From: Longimicrobiales bacterium
Lineage (GTDB): Bacteria > Gemmatimonadota > Gemmatimonadetes > Longimicrobiales > Gaopeijiaceae
Length of the DNA: 64,000 nt
Reading direction: 5' to 3'
Assembly (NCBI GenBank): GCA_028284495.1
Contig: JANQRP010000024.1
Location: forward strand, 51,309 to 115,308
Under the pieces are notes generated by a model, which did no database searches, was not told the DNA's origin, and saw only the letters and a program-made list of their open reading frames with translations. This document shows, piece by piece, positions 1 to 7,088 of this stretch. The translations under genes were made by a program, and so were the position numbers. The stretch's first letter is position 1. Each line of letters opens with the position of its first letter.

Positions 1-522
1 TGCACCCCGCTCCAGGTTGGTCGACATCCACATCGCGACGCCGTCGGCGTACCCGGCAGACCGCACGGCCGCCATGCCGGCCTCCCGGTCGCCGAACGGT
101 CCGGGTTCGTCCTCGAGCACCGCGAGTATCTCCCAGGCACTTCCCGCGGGCTCCCGTGCCGACGGCGTGCTGTCCACGATCCAGAGCGAGGCGAGCTCGG
201 CCGCGTCGGCGAAGAGCGTGGCGACCTTCCCACCGAAGGAGTGACCGAGGGCCGCGGTCGCTGGCGGTGCCCCGGCGTCCGACAGGTGGAGCAGGTCCTC
301 GACGCACGCGCCGAGCGTGTGCGGCGGGTCGCCCCGGGCGGAGCGACCGTGCCCGCGGAGGTCGACGGCCAGCACGCCCCAGTCCGGGCGCGCCTCGACG
401 ATCCGTCTGGACACGGCGTTCCAGTTCCGCCCGGCTCCGTAGATGCCGTGAAGGAGATAGAGCCACCGATCGGGCGACGCGTCGGGTGCGACGATGGCCT
501 GGGTGTGGAGGGCGGTGGGCAC
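1..522 (-). CDS. alpha/beta hydrolase (partial, C-terminus beyond window)
   Basis: The first 174 codons of an alpha/beta-fold hydrolase are visible; the rest lies off the left edge. The N-terminal strand carries the oxyanion-hole motif LLHGIYGAGRNW. LAVDLRGHGRS follows, then the nucleophile elbow GHSFGGK, with Ser expected to be catalytic. This pattern fits the YbfF-like esterase/haloperoxidase group, but the acid and His of the triad are not in view, so the substrate cannot be named. A GTG start at 520-522 is chosen because the frame closes with a stop shortly upstream; no clear Shine-Dalgarno is seen. It is divergent from the Ig/LVIVD gene. Confidence 0.85.
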   Translation of the reverse strand, partial: MPTALHTQAIVAPDASPDRWLYLLHGIYGAGRNWNAVSRRIVEARPDWGVLAVDLRGHGRSARGDPPHTLGACVEDLLHLSDAGAPPATAALGHSFGGKVATLFADAAELASLWIVDSTPSAREPAGSAWEILAVLEDEPGPFGDREAGMAAVRSAGYADGVAMWMSTNLERGA

Positions 523-656
523 GGCATCTCGGGAGGTTTGACCGGGGTCTCGGGCGCCCTATGATGTTCCGACTCCGTCGGTTCGTCCACTCACGGTCGT
601 CAGCGCTCCCTCCGGTGCTTCGCGGTCGTCTTCCATCTCACATCAGCGTGCCACAC

Positions 657-2525
657 ATGACGTCCACCGCACTCCTGCTGGCGATCGCGCTTTCCCAGAC
701 CCCTTCCGACCCCGTCATCGTCCCGTCCGATGCCACGGTGCCCGTCGGTGCCACCCTCACGTTCGAGGTTCGCGACGACGATGCGGTGATCGCCCCCGAC
801 CGGATCGTCTGGCGAAGCACCGACGCGGAGGTCGTCCAGGTCGACGTGACCGGGCGCGTGACCGCGCTCCGTCCGGGGACCGCCCGGGTGGCGGCGGTCT
901 TCGGGGGCCGCACCGTGTTCGCCACGGTCGAGGTTCCGCAGCTTCCGGCCGAGACGCTCGAGGCGTGGCTGCCGCTCGAGTCGGTGGCGGTGGGCGGGAG
1001 CGCTCCGGTCGGCTGGGTCGCGAAGGACCGAATCGGCGGCGAGGTCGGGATGGAGGGGACGCCCACGCTCCTCAGTTCGGATCCGGATGTGGTGAGCGTC
1101 GAGTCGTGGACGGGGCGCGTCTTCGGGCGAACGCCCGGGACCGCCACGCTGACGGTCGCCTTTCCGAACGGCCTTGAGGCGTCCCTCCCGATCGAGGTGA
1201 CCACGGCGCCCGCACCCCGAATGAGCCCGGAGACGGCTCGGGTCCGAACCGGCGACGTACTGCGCTTCACCGTCGGCGACGCCTACGCGCCGGGGTGGTC
1301 GGTCGGCGGGAGTGGTGCCTCCGTCGAGGCCGACGGGATCGAGGGCGTGTTCGTGGCGGAGGAACCGGGTCGATACGTGGTGTCCGCGCGCGTCGGCGAG
1401 GAGAGCGTCCGCTCGGCGGTCGTGGAGGTCGAGCCGCGAGAGTACGACGCGGAACTCGTCCTGATGGGCCGTGGACCGATCTCCGACCACCACTCCGGCG
1501 ACATGTGGGTCTTCGAGGGCGTGGACGGGCGGGACTACGTCTACGTCGGGACCTACATGCACGACTGGATGAAGGTCTGGGACGTGACCGACCCCGCGAA
1601 CGCGGTGCTGACCGACTCGATTCAGCTCGACGCGCGTCGCATCAACGACGTGAAGATCCACCCGGACAATCGTCTGGGCATCGTGACTCGCGAAGGGGCG
1701 TCCAGCCGGCGGAACGGGATCGTCCTGCTCGATCTGGCGGACCCCGCGCGTCCGGCGATTCTGTCGGAGTACACGGAGACCGTGAGCGGCGGTGTCCACA
1801 ACGTCTGGATCGACGGCGAACGCGACCTGGTCTACGCGGCCCACAACGGCACCTCGTCGATGCACATCCTCGATATCTCCGACCCGAAGAACGTCCAGGA
1901 GGTCGGTCGGTGGGGCCTCGAGAAGGACCAGAAGACGCTTCACGACGTGATCGTCCAGGACGGCTACGTCTACCTGTCCTACTGGAACGACGGCATTCTG
2001 ATGTTGGACGTGGGCGCGGGGTCGCACGGGGGCACGCCGACCGAGCCGGTGGAGGTCAGCCGGTTCGCCTATCCGATCGGGAACACGCATGTCGCGTGGC
2101 GGGCGGGTGACTACCTCTTCATCGGGGACGAGGTGTTTCCTCCGGGCTGGGATCCGTCGAAAGCGATCCACGCGCGGGGGTACATTCACGTCGTGGACTA
2201 CAGCGATCCCGAAAACCCTGTGGAGGTGGCGCAGTACGAGGTGCCCGAGGCGGGTGTCCACAACATCTGGATCGAGGGCGATCGGATGTACCTCGGCTAC
2301 TACCAGGCCGGACTGCGCGTGGTCGACATCTCGGGCGAACTCCGTGGCGACCTCTATGCACAGGGCCGCGAGGTCGCGCACCTGCTGACGACCGACGACG
2401 ACACGATGGTGCCCAACTGGCCGATGGCGTGGGGCGCGCAGATCCACAAGGGCATGATCTACTCGTCGGATCTGAACTCGGGCATCTGGGTCACGCAGCT
2501 GCGCGAGCGCCGCGTGGTATTCTAG
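657..2525 (+). CDS. secreted Ig-like (BIG2) and LVIVD-repeat beta-propeller protein
   Basis: A 622-residue exported protein if read from ATG 657. That start gives a short hydrophobic leader (MTSTALLLAIALSQ); an in-frame ATG at 561 adds 32 Arg-rich residues and is possible. Residues about 20-100 form a bacterial Ig-like BIG2 domain (WRSTDAEVVQVD, GTARVAA), and a second, weaker one follows. From about residue 260 the chain has LVIVD-type propeller blades, seen as repeated VHNVWIDG, LHILDISDP, VHNIWIEG and LRVVDIS motifs. LVIVD proteins are usually surface or periplasmic and of unknown ligand. No catalytic residues are recognised. The downstream dodecin gene is on the same strand but has its own ribosome binding site. 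Confidence 0.8.
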   Translation: MTSTALLLAIALSQTPSDPVIVPSDATVPVGATLTFEVRDDDAVIAPDRIVWRSTDAEVVQVDVTGRVTALRPGTARVAAVFGGRTVFATVEVPQLPAETLEAWLPLESVAVGGSAPVGWVAKDRIGGEVGMEGTPTLLSSDPDVVSVESWTGRVFGRTPGTATLTVAFPNGLEASLPIEVTTAPAPRMSPETARVRTGDVLRFTVGDAYAPGWSVGGSGASVEADGIEGVFVAEEPGRYVVSARVGEESVRSAVVEVEPREYDAELVLMGRGPISDHHSGDMWVFEGVDGRDYVYVGTYMHDWMKVWDVTDPANAVLTDSIQLDARRINDVKIHPDNRLGIVTREGASSRRNGIVLLDLADPARPAILSEYTETVSGGVHNVWIDGERDLVYAAHNGTSSMHILDISDPKNVQEVGRWGLEKDQKTLHDVIVQDGYVYLSYWNDGILMLDVGAGSHGGTPTEPVEVSRFAYPIGNTHVAWRAGDYLFIGDEVFPPGWDPSKAIHARGYIHVVDYSDPENPVEVAQYEVPEAGVHNIWIEGDRMYLGYYQAGLRVVDISGELRGDLYAQGREVAHLLTTDDDTMVPNWPMAWGAQIHKGMIYSSDLNSGIWVTQLRERRVVF

Positions 2526-2620
2526 ACGTCGGCGCCCGAGACCCGCGAGTCGCCCTTCGATCCGCGGCATGTAGATTGCGCCGGAGAGAGGCCACTCATT
2601 CGAATCGAACTGGAGGCACC

Positions 2621-2821
2621 ATGGCAGTCGCGAAGGTCATCGAGGTCATCGGAGAAGGCTCGTCCATCGAGACGGCGGTCGAGGCCGCCGTCGCCGGCGC
2701 GGGCGACAGCGTCCGCAACATCCGGAACGTCTGGGTCCAGGACATCAAGGGCCTTGTCGAGAACGGTTCGATCGCGAAGTACCGGGTGATCACGAAGATC
2801 ACCTTCGTGGTGGACGGCTGA
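2621..2821 (+). CDS. dodecin family flavin-binding protein
   Basis: A 66-residue protein typical of dodecin (about 65-70 residues). Dodecins assemble as hollow dodecamers that store or buffer flavins. Diagnostic stretches are KVIEVIGEGSSIETAVEAAV at the N-terminus, the NVWVQDIKG segment containing the conserved Trp that stacks on flavin, and the terminal strand YRVITKITFVVD. The start ATG at 2621 has a GGAGG ribosome site at 2612-2616. It is a standalone gene followed directly by a strong hairpin that also faces the convergent anti-sigma gene. Confidence 0.93.
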   Translation: MAVAKVIEVIGEGSSIETAVEAAVAGAGDSVRNIRNVWVQDIKGLVENGSIAKYRVITKITFVVDG

Positions 2822-2842
2822 GTCGGCCCAGCCAACCGGCAT

Positions 2843-2882
2843 GAGACGGGGGTGGGGCCTGAGCGGTCCCACCCCCGTTCTC
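2843..2882. terminator. bidirectional hairpin between convergent genes
   Basis: A GC-rich inverted repeat: CGGGGGTGGG at 2847-2856 pairs with CCCACCCCCG at 2868-2877, and the outer GAG/CTC bases extend the stem. It lies just after the dodecin stop and overlaps the stop codon of the convergent anti-sigma gene, so it can serve both. No pronounced T-run is present. Confidence 0.65.
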
Positions 2883-4281
2883 ATTCGCTCCCGGGACCTC
2901 CGTGCGGAGGCTGCGGGCGGGCCGGCCGCGGCGGGACGCCCGCGCCGGACTCGGCGATCGGTTCCGCGCGGGCGAGGAGGTCCGCCAGCCGTCCGGCGTC
3001 GAGGGCACCGGTCGCCAGAAGGTGCAGACCGTCGTCGGTGGTGCGGCGGGCGGTCCCGACCCCGGCCGGCACGTCGACGGCGACGGGTGACCGCGCCTGG
3101 TAGAGCACGACGCCGCCCCCCGCCGTCGTCTCGTGCACGACCCGAATCACGACCCGGTTGCCGACGGTGAGGGCTCCGATCTCGGTCCAGTCGGCGCCCG
3201 GGAGGCGGAGCGGACGGCCGCCGAGCGCCGCTTCGGCCTGGTCGGCTCCCACCCGATCCCACGTCGCGGCCCCGTCGACGCGTATTGCATCCGGCATGGC
3301 CAGCTCGCGCCGCTCCGCCGCGATGGCGGTACCCGTCACGACGACGCCCTCGAGCTGGACCGCGCGCTGCTGGAGGCGGAGGTCGCCGACCGAGAGTTCG
3401 CCGACGCCGACGGGCACGCTGCGATTCGCCTGCGCGTACCCGATGTACGTCGCCGTGAGGCGCGTATCCGGCGCGACACTGTCCGGTGGGACCTGAAGTC
3501 GGAACCGTCCGTCCGGGCCGCTCAACCCGGTGGTGTTGGTACCGGTCAGAGTCAGGACGACGTTCTCGATCGGACGTCCATCGTCGTCCGTGACGCGACC
3601 GCTGAGCCAGGTCACGCTGGGCGGGGCCGCGTCCGCCGCGCTCCGGGCCCGCTCGATCTCCCGGGGGGCGACCGGATCCGAAGGAGGATCCGCCACGGAA
3701 CGTCCGGGGGCGGCGCCGCGCTCGCGGGTCTCCGGGTCGGCTGCGGTGGGCGGCTCCATCCGCGACTCCGCATCCGCGGCCGCAGGCGTCGCGGTCGTGG
3801 GCGCCGGGCTCTCCGTAGCGGGCGGCTGGGTCGCGGCCGCGGGGGTCTCCACCAGCGACTCCCGTGCGTCACCTGCGGAGGCGGCCCCGGGGAGCGCGCG
3901 TTCGGTGGGGGTGACGACGCCGGGTTCGGTCCGGACGACCTCGTTCGCCATCCAACCGACCCCGATGGCGAGCACCACGCTCGCGGCCCATTGCAGCGGA
4001 AGGCGGCGCGAGGCGGTCCGGTGTGGCCGATCGACGGGTGCGCCGCTCGCGCCGGAGCGGGCCACGATCTCGGAGAAGTCCGGCATGGCGGGCTCCGCCG
4101 CGGCCAGGGCTCCGAGCAGATCCCGGCTGGCCGCGTCGGAGGTGCGTAGCTCGGCCACGCGGGCGCCGCAGACCTCGCATCCCTCCACGTGAGCGCGAAC
4201 CTCCTCGCGCTCCTCGTCGGAGAGGCCGCCCCGGCTCCCGTCGAGCCACGCCTGAAGGCGCCCTTCATCCATGTGCGGCAT
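2881..4281 (-). CDS. zinc-finger anti-sigma factor with C-terminal carboxypeptidase-regulatory-like module
   Basis: A 466-residue membrane protein. The N-terminus is an anti-sigma zinc finger (His31, Cys35, Cys38 in HVEGCEVC). A single membrane segment follows at about residues 96-115 (LQWAASVVLAIGVGWMANEV), then a long Ala/Pro/Thr-rich linker to about residue 220. The outer portion starts with a carboxypeptidase-regulatory-like beta-sandwich (SGRVTDDDGRPIENV) ending in AVQLEGVVVTGTA, a segment that in SusC/Oar receptors leads into the plug. A further uncharacterised domain of about 130 residues completes the protein. Its gene overlaps the sigma gene by 17 bases, the usual arrangement for an ECF sigma and its inhibitor. 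The same beta-sandwich occurs in the divergently encoded VWA protein. The name of the sensed signal is unknown. Confidence 0.87.
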   Translation of the reverse strand: MPHMDEGRLQAWLDGSRGGLSDEEREEVRAHVEGCEVCGARVAELRTSDAASRDLLGALAAAEPAMPDFSEIVARSGASGAPVDRPHRTASRRLPLQWAASVVLAIGVGWMANEVVRTEPGVVTPTERALPGAASAGDARESLVETPAAATQPPATESPAPTTATPAAADAESRMEPPTAADPETRERGAAPGRSVADPPSDPVAPREIERARSAADAAPPSVTWLSGRVTDDDGRPIENVVLTLTGTNTTGLSGPDGRFRLQVPPDSVAPDTRLTATYIGYAQANRSVPVGVGELSVGDLRLQQRAVQLEGVVVTGTAIAAERRELAMPDAIRVDGAATWDRVGADQAEAALGGRPLRLPGADWTEIGALTVGNRVVIRVVHETTAGGGVVLYQARSPVAVDVPAGVGTARRTTDDGLHLLATGALDAGRLADLLARAEPIAESGAGVPPRPARPQPPHGGPGSE

Positions 4282-4774
4282 CGGTATCCTCCCCAGCGCT
4301 GCACGCGCTGATGAACTTCTTCTTGGCTCGTGCGATCGTGGTGCCCAGGGCGCCCTTCGACAGCCCTGTCCGCTCGGCGATCTCGTCGTAGTCGAAGCCC
4401 GCGTTCCACAGGACGAGGACTTCCCGGTCGCGCTCGGACAGGGTCCCTAGGGCGTCCTGCACGCGGGCTGCCCGCTCCTTGCGTTCGAGGTCCTGCGCAG
4501 GGGACGGCGAGGGCTCCGACGCGGCGTCGGTCTCGGCCTTGAGGAGCGCGAGGTGTCGCTTCCGCCGCACCACCAGGCGGGCCTCGTCACGGGCGAGGTT
4601 CGCGGCCGTCCGGAACACCAGAGCCCGCGGGTTCTCGGCTTCGAGCCCGATCACGCGGGCGAATGCCTCCTGTGCCATGTCGCGGGCACGGTCCCGGTCG
4701 AGAAGCATCCCGGCCAGGAACGAGACCACGTCGGGCCAGGTCGTCCTGTAGACCTCCTCCCAGTCCGTACGCAC
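4265..4774 (-). CDS. ECF-family RNA polymerase sigma factor
   Basis: A 169-residue sigma-70 family protein with only regions 2 and 4, the ECF (group 4) layout. Region 2 has DRARDMAQEAFARVI and RTAANLARDEARL. Region 4 has LSERDREVLVLWNAGFDYDE followed by the helix-turn-helix IAERTGLSKGALGTTIARAK. The GTG start at 4772-4774 is preceded by GAG-rich sequence. It overlaps the start of its anti-sigma factor. About 50 bases upstream lies a two-block promoter (4826-4857) matched on the opposite strand in front of the VWA gene, suggesting autoregulation. The ECF subgroup cannot be assigned without a profile search. Confidence 0.92.
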   Translation of the reverse strand: MRTDWEEVYRTTWPDVVSFLAGMLLDRDRARDMAQEAFARVIGLEAENPRALVFRTAANLARDEARLVVRRKRHLALLKAETDAASEPSPSPAQDLERKERAARVQDALGTLSERDREVLVLWNAGFDYDEIAERTGLSKGALGTTIARAKKKFISACSAGEDTDAAHG

Positions 4775-4825
4775 TCGCTACCCTGGTTCGATCGACGACG
4801 GGTCCGGAACGGCCCCGCTCGTGAA

Positions 4826-4857
4826 GTCCGACGAATCCGCCCCGGAAATTTGCACAC
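4826..4857 (-). promoter_or_regulatory. predicted ECF sigma promoter for the sigma/anti-sigma operon
   Basis: Reading on the minus strand, GTGTGCAA (4857-4850) is followed by a 12-base spacer and GATTCGTCGGAC (4837-4826). The CGTC core is typical of ECF -10 elements. Both blocks and the spacer length recur exactly in the divergent promoter at 4960-4991. The predicted start of transcription is about 45 bases before the sigma GTG. Confidence 0.75.
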
Positions 4858-4959
4858 GACGGCGCTCGCGCCGGAGCGGCGAGCCTTCGGGCGATCACCG
4901 CCGCCGACGGGCTCGGCGCCGAGCTAGGTGACGGGATCGACGCGGGCGGTCCCGGGGGC

Positions 4960-4991
4960 GTGTGCAACTGAACGTGGCCGATTCGTCGGAC
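4960..4991 (+). promoter_or_regulatory. predicted ECF sigma promoter for the VWA gene
   Basis: GTGTGCAA (4960-4967), 12 bases, then GATTCGTCGGAC (4980-4991). The 20 conserved positions are identical to the minus-strand promoter at 4826-4857 while the spacers differ in sequence, as expected for selection on the two boxes only. The distance to ATG 5044 is about the same as on the other side. Confidence 0.75.
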
Positions 4992-5043
4992 AGGGTGCAA
5001 GCGCAAGACGGCGGTCGTCTGCGCACTCCAGCCGGAGGTCTCG

Positions 5044-7050
5044 ATGCAAACGCCGATCACACTCCTCTTCCCGGCGCTCGTCGCCCTCGCGGTGGCGGCA
5101 CCCCACGCGCCCCCGATACACGATACGGAGGCGCCGCCGCCCGAGGCCCCGGAAAGTCGGGCAACGCTGATGCTGACGGGCCAGGTCACCGACAGCGCGT
5201 CGGGCCGTCCGCTTCCGAACGTCGTCATCACCATCGACGGCACCGAGGCCACGGCCCTCACCGGCGAGCTGGGTCGCTACCTCGTTCGCGTCCCGGCCCG
5301 GCTGGCCGCCGCCGAGGAGTTCACCTTTCGCGCGACCTACATCGGCTACGGACAGATCGTGCGGAGCGTGCGCCCGGCCGACCAGGCCGACGGTGTGCTG
5401 ACCGTGGACCTCCAGCTGGTGGCGAGGGCGGTGCAGCTCGAAGGTGTGGTCGTCACGGGTACCGCCACCACGGCGGAGCGCAGGGAACTCGCCGCCGGCC
5501 CGTCGAGGGCGGCCGCCGACGCCGCGCGCGGGCGCGCCATCGAGTCGCACAGCATCGCCGCGCCGCCGCACGGCCCACCCGTCCGTGGCCCCGGAGGCGG
5601 CTTCGAACGGGAGCAATACGCCCGGATCGTGGACAACGACTTCCGGACTGCGGTGGACGCCCCGCTCTCGACGTTCTCGGTCGACGTCGACCGTGCCTCG
5701 TACAGCAACATCCGGAGGTTCCTCATGCGGGAGAACCGCCTCCCGCCGATCGACGCGGTCCAGATCGAGGAGATGGTGAACTACTTCCCGTATCGCTACG
5801 ACCTCCCGCGCGGTGACGATCCGGTGGCGGTGACGACCGAGCTGGGCGAGGCCCCGTGGGCGTCCGGGCATCGGCTGCTTCGCGTGGGCGTCGCGAGCCG
5901 GGCGGTGGCCACCGAGGCGCTGCCTCCCTCGAACCTCGTCTTCCTGATCGATGTGTCGGGTTCGATGCAGTCGGGCCTCAAGCTCGATCTGGTGAAGCGT
6001 TCGCTGCGCCTCTTGGTCAACGAACTCCGGCCGCAGGACCGCGTGTCGATGGTCGTGTACGCCGGCGCGGCAGGTCTGGTGCTCGAGCCGACCTCCGGGG
6101 CCCGGAAGGCCACGATCCTCGAGGCGCTCGATCGACTGGAGGCTGGCGGGTCCACCGCGGGCGGGGAAGGCCTTCGGCTGGCCTACGACGTCGCGCGCCG
6201 AAACTTCGTCGAAGGGGGAAACAACCGCGTGATCCTCGCCACGGACGGCGACTTCAACGTGGGCGAGAGCAGCGACGCGGCCATGACCCGGCTGGTCGAG
6301 CGGCGCCGCGAGGAGGGGACGTTCCTGACGATCCTCGGCTTTGGGCGCGGCAATCTGCAGTCGACGAAGATGCAGGAGATGGCCCAGAACGGGAACGGAA
6401 ACTACGCCTACATCGACGGCCTGCCGGAAGCCCGCAAGGTGCTGGTCGGCGAGATGGGCGGCACGATCCTCACCGTCGCGAAGGACGTGAAGGTCCAGGT
6501 CGAGTTCAACCCGTCGCAGGTACGCGCCTATCGTCTGCTCGGATACGAGAACCGACTGCTGGACGACGAGGACTTCAACGACGACCGGAAGGACGCAGGG
6601 GAGATCGGGGCGGGACACACCGTGACGGCGCTGTACGAGATCGTGCCCGTCGGGAGCCCGTCCACCGAGTTCGGCGGGCGGGTGGATCCGCTCCGCTATC
6701 GTACGCCCGATCCGATCGTCCGCTCGGCATCGTCCGGCGAACTCGCGTTCGTGAAGGTCCGCTACAAGGACCCCGACGGCCACGTGAGCCGACTGCTCAC
6801 CGAGCCCGTGTCGGCGGCCTCGGGGAAGTGGCCGTCCGACGACCTGCGGTTCGCGTCGGCGGTCGCGGGCTTCGGGATGCTCCTGCGCCAGTCCGAGCAC
6901 CGCGGGTCCGTCCACGCGGGTCAGATCCTCGATCTGGCGGGGTCCGCGATCGGTAAGGACGCCGAGGGCTACCGGCGCGAGTTCCTCGAGCTGGTGCGGA
7001 TGTACCAGCTCCTGACGGACGGGGAATGGACCGACACGGGGTGGCGGTAG
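5044..7050 (+). CDS. von Willebrand factor A (YfbK-type) protein with carboxypeptidase-regulatory-like domain
   Basis: A 668-residue exported protein with a short hydrophobic leader (LLFPALVALAVAA). Residues about 40-140 form a carboxypeptidase-regulatory-like beta-sandwich (LTGQVTDSASGRPLPNVVI) ending in AVQLEGVVVTGTA. After a low-complexity linker comes the YfbK-family N-region (FSVDVDRASYSNIRRFL, IEEMVNYFPY), a VWA domain with an intact MIDAS (FLIDVSGSMQSG near residue 302, and ATDGDFNVG), and a DUF3520-like C-terminus (VKVRYKDPDG, AVAGFGMLLRQSEH). The start ATG has GGAGG at 5034-5038. It is divergent from, and likely co-regulated with, the ECF sigma/anti-sigma pair. VWA domains bind protein partners through metal; the partner here is unknown. 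Confidence 0.9.
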   Translation: MQTPITLLFPALVALAVAAPHAPPIHDTEAPPPEAPESRATLMLTGQVTDSASGRPLPNVVITIDGTEATALTGELGRYLVRVPARLAAAEEFTFRATYIGYGQIVRSVRPADQADGVLTVDLQLVARAVQLEGVVVTGTATTAERRELAAGPSRAAADAARGRAIESHSIAAPPHGPPVRGPGGGFEREQYARIVDNDFRTAVDAPLSTFSVDVDRASYSNIRRFLMRENRLPPIDAVQIEEMVNYFPYRYDLPRGDDPVAVTTELGEAPWASGHRLLRVGVASRAVATEALPPSNLVFLIDVSGSMQSGLKLDLVKRSLRLLVNELRPQDRVSMVVYAGAAGLVLEPTSGARKATILEALDRLEAGGSTAGGEGLRLAYDVARRNFVEGGNNRVILATDGDFNVGESSDAAMTRLVERRREEGTFLTILGFGRGNLQSTKMQEMAQNGNGNYAYIDGLPEARKVLVGEMGGTILTVAKDVKVQVEFNPSQVRAYRLLGYENRLLDDEDFNDDRKDAGEIGAGHTVTALYEIVPVGSPSTEFGGRVDPLRYRTPDPIVRSASSGELAFVKVRYKDPDGHVSRLLTEPVSAASGKWPSDDLRFASAVAGFGMLLRQSEHRGSVHAGQILDLAGSAIGKDAEGYRREFLELVRMYQLLTDGEWTDTGWR

Positions 7051-7061
7051 GGTCGTCGCTC

Positions 7062-7088
7062 CGATCCCGGATCAGCCCCCCGGGATCG
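7062..7088. terminator. bidirectional hairpin between convergent VWA and M14 genes
   Basis: CGATCCCGG (7062-7070) pairs perfectly with CCGGGATCG (7080-7088) across a 9-base loop. It overlaps the stop codon of the minus-strand peptidase and sits 11 bases after the VWA stop, so it can end both transcripts. Confidence 0.65.

Noticed and set aside
156..656. N-terminal extension of the Ig/LVIVD protein upstream to 156
   Set aside because: The added residues are an Arg-rich low-complexity frame antisense to the alpha/beta hydrolase gene; a start at 657 (or 561) gives a sensible leader.
4995..5018. A third copy of the ECF motif (GTGCAA followed by GTCGTC) in the leader of the VWA gene
   Set aside because: The spacer and the -10 block do not match the two clear copies, and it lies downstream of the predicted transcription start.
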